64,000 nucleotides of DNA from Mytilisepta virgata (Eukaryota; Mollusca; Bivalvia; Mytilida; Mytilidae). The notes under the pieces were generated by a model. That model did not search any database and was not told the DNA's origin. It saw only the letters and a program-made list of their open reading frames with translations. How positions within the stretch are numbered: position 1 is the stretch's first letter; every line of letters begins with the position of its first letter. The stretch lies in contig CM051514.1 of NCBI GenBank assembly GCA_028015205.1, forward strand, positions 39,944,150 to 40,008,149, in the 5' to 3' direction. Made by a program: the position numbers and the translations under genes. Below, in pieces: positions 23,050-35,697 of this stretch.

Positions 23050-24275
23050 TTAATGTGTATCTTTTACATGTACATTGCACACCTAGAAATCACAAATTTG
23101 ATTTTTATATTGTGTATTTATAAAATAATAATCTATAATATTATTTGCGACATCACATACAGGGGTTATCTTGCAAACATCATCACTCATATGATCTATG
23201 GAAGTAACCAAACAGAAGCCACAATGTACAGTGGTGGAATGTTTAATCAACCATTATTGAGGTGATAATAAATCATATCTCCCTTACCTGAGGTTTTACC
23301 TTGGTTGTTATTACGTTGTAAAGACATCTGAGAATATTTGAATATGTTGTATAGTGGTTGTTATGATGTTGTACAGACGTGGGACATCCTTATATTTAGG
23401 TTCATCATGCTTATTGATCTGATGTTGAACCAACGTTGAACTGATGTTGTAAACACGTTGTACAGACGTGAAACATTCTTATTTAGGTTCAGCATGCTGG
23501 TTGATCTGATGTTGTACCAACGTTGCACTGATGTTGTAACGACTTTGTACAGACGTGGAACATCGTTATTTAGGTTCAAAATGCTGGTTGATCTGATATT
23601 GTACCAACGTTGTACTGATGTTTTAACGACGTTGTACAGACGTGGAATGGACGTATGTCATGACGTTGGGTAGACGTCAGATTCTGATGTCTAAAAATTT
23701 CATATCCAATCAAAATTTAACGTAGGTGCAACGTTAGGGTCTGACGTCTGAATGATGTTAATACAACGTCAAATGCCTGCTGGGTTAATATGTTTATATT
23801 GGTTTTATACATGTGAAACTTGACCATAAACACTATAAATATATGTTTAAAAGTAAAGATTTATATATTTTTTGTTTAAAACCATTTTTCATTATTTCTA
23901 TTTAGGGTGTTGCTAAAACACGGAAACGGAATATAGAAAAACATTTATCCCCGCATTTTCGAACAAAGTCGGGGGATATAGCGATTGTTTTCATGTTTCG
24001 TATTTCTTTTTTACTTTACTATAAATAAGTGTTGTGAGGGGCTCTCAGTCTGCTTTTCCCAAGTATCCTCATTAATGTGTATCTTTTACATGTACATTGT
24101 ACACTTAGGAATCACAAATTTGATATTTATTTTGCGTATTTATCCAACTTTGCGACATCACCTGTAGGGGTTATCTTGGAAGCATCATTACTCATATCAA
24201 CTATGGAAGTAACCAATCAGAAGCCACAATGTACAGTGATGGAATGTTTAATCAACCATTATTGAGGTGAAAATA
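23050..24275 (+). repeat. Module block, copy B: two modules plus minisatellite
   Basis: The ~190 bp module occurs at about 23090-23280 and 24110-24275, flanking the ACGTTGTA/CAGACGTGG minisatellite at 23340-23665. One module fewer than copy A. Confidence 0.8.
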
Positions 24276-24309
24276 ATGCTTATATGTCTATATTGGTTTT
24301 ATACATGTG

Positions 24310-25470
24310 AAACCGCCTGCCATGCAAGATGGTCACCATAGCCGAACATAGTTTAACATAAGACAGTATGAAAAAAAATTCACATAAAAATCTTCTTGTC
24401 TGAATCCAGTCAGCAAATTGGAACTAAATTTGACAAAACTAGTGAGCCAGAGAATTTAGTTTAAACTCTCCTTGTCTGAATCAGTCAGCCAATTCGAATC
24501 AAACTTGGTAGCAATGATCCTCAGATGGTTCTTTATCAGAATAGTATGCAATGGACCTGACAATATCCAAGATGGTGGCCAAGGTTAACATCGGACCCAA
24601 TAGGACATTCACTTAAAGATCTTCTTGTCTGAAATCACCTAGCCAATTGCAAAGGAATTTGGCAGCAATAATCCTTAGGTAGTCCTCTTTCAGAATTTAT
24701 CCCATGACTCCGCCTGCCATACAAGAAGGCGACCAGAGCTGAACATAGTTTAATATAGGACCCTAAGGGAAAATTTACTTAAAAGTCTTCTTGTCAGCCA
24801 ATTGGATGGTCCTTTATCAGAATAATATCCATTGACCCGGATCGCCATCCAAGTTGGCCTCAACAGGCGAACTTAGTTTAACGGCACCTTATTGTAAATT
24901 CACTATAATATTTTCTTATTATCTGAAACCACATGGCCAATTGGATTTGAATTCGGCAGCAATTATCCTTAGGTAGTCATCTTTCAGACTTGTATCCGAT
25001 TAACCCGCCTGCCATGCAAGATGGTCACCATAGCCGAATTTAGGCTAACATTGAAAATTGACTTAAAAATCTTGTCTGATATCAGTAAGCCAAGTGTAAC
25101 CAAACTTTGTAGCAATGATCCTTAGATGTTCCTTTATCAGAATTGTATCCAGTGACCCGTACCGCCGTCCAAGATGTCAAACAAGTTTAACATAGGACTA
25201 TATGGTAAATTCCCTTAAAGATCTTCTTGTCTGAAACCTCTGAGCAAATTGGAACCGAATTTGGCAGCAACTATCCTTAGATAGTCCTCTTTCAGAATAA
25301 TACTGGATGACCCCACCCGTCATTCAAGATGGACCCCAGAGCCAAACATAGTTTAACATAGGACCCTACGGGAATATTCACCTATAAAATCTTCTTGTCT
25401 GAAACCAGTCAGCAAATTGGAACTAAATACGATCAAACTAGTTATCCAGTTGTAACTTGACAGCAATATT
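24310..25470 (+). repeat. Degenerate ~165 bp tandem array, copy B
   Basis: Colinear with 14000-15140. It differs by small deletions, for example around 24805 where part of one unit is missing (also missing in copy C). Confidence 0.8.
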
Positions 25471-25819
25471 CCAGAATGCCAACCAAAATGGATATAATCG
25501 AACAATTTAAGTCTGAAAATGGTATCCAGTTGAGCGTTACAGGCCCATGGGAGCCTCTAATTTTCAATTTAGGCATTTTATTTCTTTACAGTATTTCCAT
25601 GCACCATATGCAGATGCGTAATAAGGTTTTGGAATTTTCATTTTCTAAATTGGGGCCCATAGGGGTTCAAAATTGAAAATTGTCCATTTAAACTTGTGAC
25701 ATAAACCCTCTCTCATTTTTCATTTCATACATTTTATTTCTGTACAGTATTGTCATGCACTAATTTAAAAATTACACAAATTTAAAAAGTTTATAAAGAA
25801 GCAACCCCGACACCACTCA

Positions 25820-26410
25820 AACCTTGAGTTTGATTGCGCCTGTTAGGTGAACGTCCTACAATTCTTTAAACATGTTAAAGACAATCGCAGAGCTATAAAT
25901 GTCCGACAAAAGCATAAAATGTATGTTGACACTGAAGTCATGTTTTCATTCAAACCTACGATTGCATAAGAGTTAGCATCGTCTCATAGCATCGACAGGC
26001 GACACAGAATCTTTCAATGTAACTTGATGAACATATTGTAAAATGTGACGGTTAAAGAGGACAAATATACCTAAGGAGCAACCAAAAACGCAATCCATTA
26101 GACATAAAAACCCGGAAAGACAAATGAACAACCATAAGCAGAACAAAAAACACTGAATAATAAAAACCAATTAACAACACGAACTCCTGTGGAATCGTGT
26201 GATCCGGCACTCGTCATGAAGTTCAAAAGTCATTACCGGTTGTAGTCACAGATCAGTTGAGGAACATGAAATGTTACGACAGTGGGAACAGGTCAAACAT
26301 CATCTTAGATATTGAAACACCGTAACGGTCAATCGATACGTATTGACGACCGTAAATTTCATAAGTAATGACATCAAGTTATCCTTGATAAACCCTGGTT
26401 AAGAAGCTTT
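25820..26410. repeat. Dispersed repeat (copy B)
   Basis: See the copy at 15500. It carries the AAGGAGCAACCAAAAACG and GTTACGACAGTGGGAACAGG segments and lacks the GTATACGG segment. Confidence 0.7.
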
Positions 26411-26918
26411 TGTGACACCAAATTATAAGACTACAGCAAATATCAAGTGAACAATATTATAGATCAAAATTCGATATCTCCCTGGACAGTAAGCCGACCT
26501 TCTTTGTTACATGTCCTGTTTAAGTTCCAACTAAATTATATTTTATGATATTCCAGTTCATAACTGATAGCTGTTTTAGTGATTTTGCTAAACGGAGCAA
26601 TAACATCAGCTGGCCCCGAATCTCTTACAGGTTCAACTGGATATATTTTGTCCGGACCTCTGGGATTTTTGTCGTCTTTTGTTGCCTTAAATTACATAGA
26701 GGCCTCAGACATAAGAACGGATTTTTGTTTTAATTTCTATTTAACAGAATCGCGTATCTTATCTTTCACAAAGTAAATAAAAATACAATATTTAACTCGA
26801 GTAGCTTTACAATAAGATAATATTCTGGGTTGCATGGTATACACTGAATGAAGATGCTGACTGGTGTTCGGGGTTGGAAATCACTACCAAACATCAATAT
26901 TGTATTGACACATTCCAC

Positions 26919-27620
26919 TTAATGTAAAACTTTGACATTTAACATTATGAAGGTGTGTATATTGGAAAAAAAATTGATTTTCGTCATTTTCTTGCAAATT
27001 TGCGGTGCTTGAATTTTGCGGTTTTGTGTAGAAGGGAACATGTTGGTAATCTAAGAACACCCCCATCTTCGTCTTACATTTCTTTAATATAGAAGATAAG
27101 GGGTTATTATGCAAAAAAGTCACTATTCATATAATTGTTTGTCACTACTGACAACCCCCTAATGCAATATTAGATACATTAAAAGAATAAATTATTTAAG
27201 ATTTTCGTACGAGAATCATAAATGTATCAGTTATAGATCACATTGTGTCAGGTTTCATAAATAGTATAATCAAATCAAATTTGTCCTCAAATCAAAAAAT
27301 TCTTTTGATCTGGTTGATTACAGTTGAAGATTATTTTGATTATATCCGCTATTTGATATTTTATGAAGCCAAGGTCTAATATTTGGATTTGACAATCTGA
27401 GCCCTTCAACCTATATATGCGCTTCGGGTACACTTTGTACATCTGTATTGCTCACAACTATAACAGTAACAGATGATCAGCCGTCAAAATGTTTCAATAT
27501 CAAGACCCAAAAATTAGATACTAGTAACTGATTATGTAATTCATTACAGGTGATCGTATTGTGGATTATGTTGTAGAATTCATTTAAATGTTTGCTAAAA
27601 AAACATTGAAGATCAATGTT
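26919..27620. other. ~700 bp segment present in B, absent in C
   Basis: Same segment as 16511-17211, with only a few base differences by eye. Confidence 0.6.
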
Positions 27621-29529
27621 TTAGCAACAGGAATTTCACATCTATAAATAATGTTAAGTAATAACTTGAAAATCCCGAGAACTTTAATAATATCTTATAT
27701 AAAGAATTTCATTAGTCTAAGAGAAGAAGGTTGAAGAACAAATCATTCTAATATTTGGCGTATTCTGCAAGGTCAGTTTTTACTATTAGCACTTTTTACT
27801 GTCTCTCAAATCGATATATATAAAACATGATAACATATAATTTTCACATATCACTGTATAAGAAATGGTGAAATTTCCGTTTTGAAGGGATTTCAGAAAA
27901 TCTATTCGGATGCAAGGGTATTTTCCTAGTGATATGATAAAATTAATCAACAATGATGAGCACAATTTAACAATAAAATTCAAGAAGCACAATGGCAGAG
28001 TGCATAAGCACTGTCATGACTGTATTGATAAATCATCAGTCGAGCTTCAAGATATGTAGAATTTCCGTCAAACATGTGAGCTAAAGTCAATTCCAGTAAA
28101 TGTTCATCTGTTATAATGTAATATAATTTTGAAAAATGAAAGTATTTTTGGTGAGGCCAGAATTGTTCTTATATATGTATTCCTCATATTTAAATAAATA
28201 AAATCTGATTTTAGTCAATTATTTACTTGTTCAACATTAGTACTGTATTAATAAAAGTGATTTTTTTTATTAATTATATTTTATTCAGTCTTTGCATTTT
28301 TCCCCCTTTAAAAGCTCTACACTGTGAAATAAATTAATACTACACTGACAAATAAATGAAAAATTATGACGAATTTAGATATTTAAGATTAAACAAACAC
28401 TTAAAACACATAAACTACTATTTCAGTCACTAAATCCATAAATTAATTCACATTTTAGTTTGAATTTAATTTTTATAAATTTATGAATTTTCATATACGC
28501 AATGACTTTAGAAACCAATGATAATATTTAAATGTTACTTAATTTTTCATTTATGTCCAAAATATTGATATTTTTAATTGTTTTTTTTTTCTTACTTATT
28601 AAAACAACATCTCATCAGTTTACAATTTTGTTTTTATAAAGGAATTATTAAAAATTTCCACTTCGCCTTAGTACTTGTTAACCCTCCTTACCTGTATTTC
28701 ACAGCTAAGGCAAAATGGGAACACACCTGTATATGTATGTTTTCTATATGGTTTTAAAAATATTTGAACATACTTAATAGAACTTTTGTAACTTTTTTTA
28801 GAGAGACGCATAACCCTTGTTCTATTTTTAAAAACAGGCCAACCTTGCACAGAATGCACTTTGAAAATAAATGATATCATAAACGACATAAATACTTGAT
28901 TTAATTTTATTTAAATTAAGATATATCACATAATCATATTTTTGACTTTTTTCTAAATATTTTACACGCTTCTTTATTTTTGTGGAGGCAGCAATGTTTC
29001 ATGACGTGAATGGATGGGGAGTTCAAATGTAAGTCTGACCCATGTGAATACCTGAAATGACCACTCCAAACGTTTTCTTTTCATTAAATCAATAGGTGAT
29101 AAGTGTAAGAGGTCAGAGGTCAACTATATTTAGTCACTTGGAAGTTTATCATATCAAAATATATTTTGAGAATCTAAAGAATCTAAAGAATTTAGAGATG
29201 TAAGGAGACGACACATTCTATATGATATAAATCGAAAAAATGTGTACGGTATCATTTTCTAAAGATGGTAGTTGTTTTTCTTTTAAACTGACTGGCATAG
29301 AAATGATGGGTCTGGAATTTTTCTTACAGCATCTATCAAAAACAATAGCGATATCCCTATCTGATAAATGAAAAAATGACCCCCTTCAATCTTACATTAA
29401 TATAATTTACCCCCTCCCCCAACACACAAATTAAAATGCATATTCATTATAGTATTTCCATTAAAAGTGGTTCGTTCCAGGTGATAAAAAATGTGATATG
29501 ATTATTCAAATTTTCACTGTCTTATAGTT

Positions 29530-29720
29530 TTGTGATGTTTTTTGGTTGAGTACTTCTTGTTTAATATAAGTTTGGTTTTTGGTCTTCCAAATGTTTCGAT
29601 AATAATGTTGCTGATGAGAGGTAACTCCTTGAAATGCGTCGTATACAGCATAGTATAAATTTACTTTATCTAATATAAGTATCTTTGGATTGTTATTTTT
29701 AAATACATGTATATCCCTTG
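29530..29720 (+). repeat. Penelope-like dispersed repeat, copy in B
   Basis: Segmental-duplication counterpart of 19120-19300. Confidence 0.65.
29611..29652 (+). ncRNA. Hammerhead ribozyme-like motif (copy B)
   Basis: Core identical to the copy at 19199-19240. The upstream stem I strand differs by two bases (AATAATG versus TTTAATG). Confidence 0.55.
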
Positions 29721-29778
29721 TGTCGAAAAATGACTTTGATGTATAAGGAGTTTTGAGTTAAAGATAGTACATCAGTAA

Positions 29779-29986
29779 GGGAGCAACCATTTGATTTATA
29801 TGGGAAGGGGGGGTGCGCATGGAAGTAATCTGAAGTCCTGCCTTTTTTCATTTTTTTTAACTACATTTTTTATCCTGCCTTTTTTTCTGAGGATTTTTGG
29901 TCCTGCCTTTTTTTTCACCAAATTGTGCATCCTGCCTTTTTTCAAATTCCTTCCATGCCCCCCATAAAAATCAAATGGGTGCTCCC
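29779..29986. mobile_element. PIF/Harbinger-like MITE, copy B
   Basis: Duplicated counterpart of 19361-19562 with the same termini and TAA flanks (29776-29778, 29987-29989). It inserted before the segmental duplication. Confidence 0.75.
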
Positions 29987-30599
29987 TAAAACATGTAAAA
30001 GCTATACATCTGTTGTCAACATTACAGAATCATGTAGATTGTTGCATTGTGAAAGATTTATTGGAAACAAGAGAATGCTTTATTCCTTCAAAATTTATTT
30101 CACCTTCACCTTTTTAAATCATTTAATAACTGTATTATATTGAATTTTTAAATATATTACCCACAGATAATTATTCAACAAAAGCATTAATCAAGACATA
30201 TGTTATGAGTCATCTCAAGAAATGACAAAATTAACATCACAAAATTCAAAATTTTAGCCCTCCCCGAAAATGTTTCATCCCGAAAATTTGACTCCCCTTA
30301 TAATAATAGCAAAATAAGTAAAAATAGAAGTTCAGAAAACAAACATGTATAACAAATATCGCACAGAGGTCCTAATAATATCCAGACCCCCCCCCCCCCC
30401 CCGCCCCCGGTTGGTAAATAAAGAAGGCCTCTGAAACCTCGCGAAGCGTAAAAACAATAACAAAACAAAAACAACGGCTAAATCATGATTAAAAATAATT
30501 GTTTAACAGGTGTAGTAAATAATCTAGAATATTAATTAATTTCATTGTTATAAATCATGTTATAATACTTTTATATTATTTTTTCCTTTCGGGAAAACC

Positions 30600-31514
30600 A
30601 AATATAAATTTAGCGCACTATTTTTATCTCTGAGTATATTATTTTTACTTAGAGAAAAACCCATATCTATGGGAAATTTCCCTGTTAAAGTAATGAATAA
30701 CTTATTTGATAAATAAATTAGACCAATTTTAACTTATAGTTCTGAGATTTCTTTTATGGACTACTATTTGCCCTTTTATAGGGCAAAAAAGAGAGCAGCC
30801 CAGACAAATAATAGAGTAGATTATATTTCCTTTGTGGATAAAACTTCTTTAGGAAAAGTACACTTAAATTTTTGTAAGTCTCTATTAGGGAAATCTTCTT
30901 CAAATATTGGTGTGAGAACAGAATTAGGAAGATATCCTATTGAAAAAGCACTTGACAATCAAGGCACTTACAGCTGGTACACCTTCGTTAAAGATATTGT
31001 TTCAGAATTAGAAAATGGAGACAATAATTCTAGTTGCAAGTCATTAAAAGATGTAAAACTTTTGAAATCTTCTATAAAAAATGGTGTAAATGAGAAATTT
31101 CAAAAGTTATTCTTAGATAGAATAAATGGATATGATGAAAATAGTAAATTCTATCTATATAAGAAGTTAAATCCATCTCTCAATGGAGAGTTTTATCTTA
31201 CAGATCCATTATTTTCAATTAGAAATATATTCACAAAACTGCGTATTAGTGATCACGACCTCGAAATAGAAAAAGGTTGTTATTATAAAATCCCTCGGCA
31301 AGATAGAATTTGTAAAATTTGCAAGACTATTGAAGATGAATCTCATTTCATTTTAAAATGTAAAACTAATAGTAAAATAAGGGAAACTTTGTTTAATAGT
31401 CTTAAGCTTGAAAATAGAGAATTTATAAACATGACAGATGATGAAAAACTGGTGTTTTTGCTTAACAAACAATAAACATATTAGAATGGTTGGCTTCTTT
31501 TTAAACCAGTCATT
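30600..31514 (+). pseudogene. LINE C-terminal fragment (second family), copy B, left of transposon
   Basis: Counterpart of the copy A LINE. A ~91 bp deletion removes the region with the upstream stop and leaves a longer open piece (30756-31475, 239 codons). A small deletion at the end (AACAAACAATAA) closes the frame. The sequence is then split by the 4.3 kb transposon and resumes at 35854. Confidence 0.75.
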
Positions 31515-31549
31515 TATGAGTGGCCGTTCATGTCAAAATAGCGATGGTT

Positions 31550-32215
31550 TCATCTAGTTGGTTTTTCCATCTAGATACTTGTTGAAAGCATCTAGATACT
31601 TTCAACAAGTATTTAGATGCTTCGTTTAAGTATCTAGATGGTTGTAAGATACATCTAGATACTTTAGCGACCTATCTAGATACCTTTTTCCATCTAGATA
31701 CTTCTTGAAAGCATCTAGTTACTTTTAATTAATATCTAGATGGTTCTCACAAGTATCTAGTTGATTCGCACAAGTATCTAGATGCTTCTCACAAGTATCT
31801 AGATGCTTCTCACAAGTATCTAGATGCTTCGTTTAAGTATCTAGATGGTTGTAAGATACATCTAGATACTTTAGCGACCTATCTAGATACCTTTTTCCAT
31901 CTAGATACTTCTTGAAAGCATCTAGTTACTTTTAATTAGTATCTAGATGGTTCTCACAAGCATCTAGTTGATTCGCACAAGTATCTAGATGCTTCGCACA
32001 AGTATCTAGATGCTTCGTTCAAGTATCTAGATGCTTCGCACAAGTATCTAGATGCTTCGTTCAAGTATCTAGATGCTTCGCACAAGTATCTAGATGCTTC
32101 TCACAAGTATCTAGATGCTTCCTACAAGTATCTAGATGCTTCGCACAAGTATCTAGATGGTTCGCACAAGTATCTAGATGCTTCGTTCAAGTATCTAGAT
32201 GCTTCGCACATAATT
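31550..32215. repeat. 21 bp minisatellite of ATCTAGAT palindromes
   Basis: About 33 units related to AAGTATCTAGATGCTTCGCAC. The period is exactly 21 bp in the right half and more irregular on the left. A ~210 bp stretch is itself duplicated (31605-31760 and 31815-31970). Almost every unit centres on the palindrome ATCTAGAT. Three further copies lie inside the opposite end (35763-35818), so the motif is subterminal at both ends. Confidence 0.88.
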
Positions 32216-32344
32216 CGTCATTCCCATGGTCGCCTGACATTAGGCAAAGTCCCGTACACATTGGTTTGGTCTAGTAAAGTGATATGCATATGTGACGCCT
32301 AAGGGATTGACCCTGTATGTCATTCAAATCTTTTTAAAATGATG

Positions 32345-33740
32345 AACAGGAATAAATATGATTTAGGAGTGGGGATCTCGACCGTTTACAAGTTCTCAAA
32401 CAGGAGGGGGTGGGGTGACCCTAGGGACTCCCCATATATTTCATTTGATTTATTATATTGTCCCATACATGAATATATATGGTTTATGGGTGGATTTCTC
32501 GACCGTTTACAAGTTCTCAAACAGGAAGGGGTAGGGTGACCCTAGGGCATGAATATATATGGTTTAGGGGTGGGTTTCTCAACCGTTTACAAGTTCTCAA
32601 ACAGGAAGGGGTGGGGTGACCCTAGGGACTCCCCATATATTTCATTTGATTTATTATATTGTCCCATACATGAATATATATGGTTTAGGGGTTGGGATCT
32701 CGACCGTTTCCAAGTTCTCAAACAGGAGGGGGTGGGGTGACCCTAGGACAAGAATAAATATGGTTTAGGGGTGGGTTTCTTGACCGTTTACAAGTTCTCA
32801 AACAGGAAGGGGTGGGGTGACCCTAGGGACTCCCATTATATTTCATTTGATTTGTTATATTGTCCCATACATGAATATATATGGTTTAGGGGTGGGGATC
32901 TCGACCGTTTACAAGTTCTCAAACAGGAGGGGGTGGGGTGACCCCAGAGACTCCCACTATATTTCATTTGATTTTTTATATTGTCCCATACATGAATATA
33001 TATGGTTTAGGGGTGGAAATCTCGACAATTTCCAAGTTCTTAAACAGGAGGGGGTGGGGTGACCCCAGGGAGTCCCCCTATATTTCATTTGATTTGTTAA
33101 ATTGTCTCATACATGAATATATATGGTTTAGGGGTGGAGATCTCTACCGTTTACAAGTTCTCAAACAGAAGAGGGTGAGGTGACACTGGGGACTCCCCAT
33201 ATATTTCATTTGATTTGTTATATTGTCCCATACATGAATATATATGGTTTAGGGGTGGGGATCTCGACCGTTTACAAGTTCTCAAACAGGAGGGGGTGGG
33301 TTGACCCCAGAGACTCCCACTATATTTCATTTGATTTTTTATATTGTCCCATACATGAATATATATGGTTTAGGGGTGGGAATCTCGACAATTTCCAAGT
33401 TCTTAAACAGGAGGGGGTGGCGTGACCAAAGGGAGTCCCCCTATATTTCATTTGATTTGTTATATTGTCTCATACATGAATATATATGGTTTAGGGGTGG
33501 AGATCTCTACCGTTTACAAGTTCTCAAACAGAAGAGGGTGAGGTGACACTGGGGACTCCCCCAAATTATTTTCATTTGATTTGTTTTATTGTCCCATACA
33601 AGTATATATATGGTTTAGGGGTGGGGATCGCGACCGTTTACAAGATAAAAGCACATTTTCAAATTGAAAGGGGGGTACGATGACACCCAGGGACTCACCC
33701 TATATTCTATTTGATTTGTTTTATTGTCCTGTTCTCATTA
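32345..33740. repeat. 121 bp satellite array
   Basis: Twelve units anchored on TTTAGGGGTGGGG / CGTTTACAAGTTCTCAAACAGG, with anchors near 32363, 32484, 32563, 32684, 32765, 32887, 33008, 33129, 33249, 33370, 33490 and 33612. Most spacings are 121 bp; two short units (79-81 bp) lack ~41 bp. Units three apart (363 bp) are most alike, indicating a trimer higher-order repeat. Series of overlapping 81-codon open frames arise from this and are not genes. Confidence 0.9.
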
Positions 33741-34517
33741 CTGAAGACCGTGTGTGTCTATCACTTACTGTTTGCAAGTAAGTCATTTGAAAATTTTAAA
33801 AAAATAACAATATTCATTTTGCCATTTGGGAAATATAAACGACTTGTAATAACAGATTTTCAGCGATGAAATATCTCATACAATTGTTCTTTGACATCTT
33901 AGCCAAAAGCACAGGGGATAATAAACTACGTACGGATTTCTATTGAGCACTATTTCCTATGTGGAACTTCAAATATTATGGGTCGTTCGACGATCATTTA
34001 AGGTTATTCTGGTCATACTTTTTGTATTCCAGAATTAAAAGTAGGAAAAAAATGTCCAATTAGTTATAAATAACATATTAGCCTGCTAGATTATAACAAT
34101 GGCACTTTTTTCAGCTTTCGTTGGGAAGAACAAAAATCTAGGGTGCTAGCATAATGCAGCTTAACTGCCTAAAAATTTATGTTTTAAGTGACCCTTATAT
34201 GTTTGTTTTAAATTATCCCCAATCTTATCAGTTTGATGGTCTATTATTCAATCGAAGATACTATAGACACTATTTTATTAGTACAAACACAATTATAACA
34301 ATTGGTAAAAGGCTAAATATAGTAATTAAATTGTATATAAACTAAATAAAATTCAAAAACAAAATAATCATTATTATCAATACTTTATAAACAGGATATT
34401 AATATTTAATAGACGACTTTTGAATTCATGCACTTTCATGTAAATTTCTCTAATAGTTTTTCTTATATTTTATTTTTTATTTTATTTTTAATTTAAGATA
34501 AAAACATGATTGCCTGA
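33741..34517. other. AT-rich filler inside the transposon
   Basis: No gene, repeat or transposase signature recognised. The short open frame 34154-34345 has no recognisable domain. Confidence 0.5.
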
Positions 34518-34519
34518 TT

Positions 34520-35132
34520 ACTTCAGGTGTGGATAGGTTTCAAGGAGCACATCGTGAGTGAGTGCATCCTTGAAGGTTTCTGTGGTGGTGTTTTTTGTTA
34601 TGTCTGAGGAAAATCTGTCTTTGTTACATTGGATTTGTCGGTAAGCATCTTTATTGGTGGATCTTGTTTTGGACTGACTCTGCTGTAATAAATTTTGCGA
34701 TGGAATGGCAATCTTTTCGTTTATAATTTTGTGGAACATTATTAGCCTTGTTCTTAGTCAACGTTCTTGTAATGTTTGCCATTTCATGGTGTCTAGCATC
34801 TCAGACACACTACTGGTCTTGTGATGTCTGTTACATGCATACCTTGTCGCTCGTCTCTGTACTTTTTATAAAGATCGTATGTTTTCCTTTGTATATGGGT
34901 CCCATACAGTACAACAGTATTCAATTTGGGTCTTATGAGAGTTTGGTATGCTCTTTCTTTAATTTTATGTCACTGGACTTTAAGATTTCTTCAGATAAAA
35001 CATAAAAGATTTATTTGCTTTTAAGCGGCTGTTTGTTTGATGTGGGTGTTCCATTTTAGATCTGAAAAGATTGTGATACCTAAATATTTTGCATGTTTTA
35101 CTGATTCTAAGATGTACCCATACATGTTGTAG
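34520..35132 (-). pseudogene. CR1/jockey-like LINE RT fragment, downstream part
   Basis: Antisense reading shows VKHAKYLGITIFSDLKWNTHI, then AYQTLIRPILEYCCTVWDPY and KVQRRATRYACN, then TLQERRLRTRLIMFHKI. This is the thumb and connection region of CR1/jockey-type reverse transcriptases. Several stops and frame changes interrupt it. The upstream part of the same RT is at 35410-35540, on the other side of a MITE. Confidence 0.8.
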
Positions 35133-35135
35133 TAA

Positions 35136-35406
35136 GGGAGATACCATTTGATTTTTATGGGGAAAGTAGACAGGACCGGAGTTTTGAGTAAAAAAAAGGC
35201 AGGATGAGACACTTTGCCAGAAAAATAAAGCCAGGATGACCATTTATGTAAAAAAATTCAGGAAACACTAATAAAAAAAGACAGGACTGAATAGAGTGAA
35301 AAATAAAAAGGCAGGACAGAGATTACAACTAAAAAAAATGCAGGACAAAATTTAGTCACAAAATCTTTCATCCTAGCCCCCACATAAAAATCAAATGGTA
35401 GCTCCC
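35136..35406. mobile_element. PIF/Harbinger-like MITE inside the LINE fragment
   Basis: Termini GGGAGATACCATTTGATTTT and its near inverse, ending GCTCCC. TAA flanks both sides (35133-35135, 35407-35409). Same family as the MITEs at 19361 and 29779. The interior consists of AGGCAGGA-type repeats separated by A runs. Confidence 0.8.
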
Positions 35407-35409
35407 TAA

Positions 35410-35540
35410 AAGTGGATGGGATTTCTTTTGGTTGTCATGTTCATGATGTTTCATTTGTTCATTTGTCTGGGTGAAAAGGCCAGTCTTGCTGCCATTGAAT
35501 GCATGGCGACTTCTAAATCTTCTTGAAGCTTGAGGCAGTC
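35410..35540 (-). pseudogene. CR1/jockey-like LINE RT fragment, upstream part
   Basis: Antisense reading LKLQEDLEVAM, then NMTTKRNPIHF, matches the segment that precedes the YLGITI block in CR1-type RTs. The C-terminal residues join directly to those after the MITE, so the two pieces were contiguous. At least one frame change lies between LEVAM and NMTT. Confidence 0.7.
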
Positions 35541-35675
35541 GTTTTGATATTTGATATTTTTTTATTTTATACGATCGGAAATAACTACTATGCTTCATGT
35601 TATAATAATATCTAAAAATTAGGTTTGAGTTTGTAGAAGTACGGTTTGGTAAAAGTACGAGGTACATGTATTCTC

Positions 35676-35697
35676 GGGGGGGGGGGGGGGGGGGGTC
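35676..35697 (+). repeat. Poly-G tract
   Basis: A run of about 20 G in the transposon, followed by TCACTTCC. Confidence 0.8.

Noticed and set aside
32339..33546. Series of related 63-81 codon open frames
   Set aside because: They follow the 121 bp satellite and its 363 bp order; frame closure is a by-product of the repeat length.
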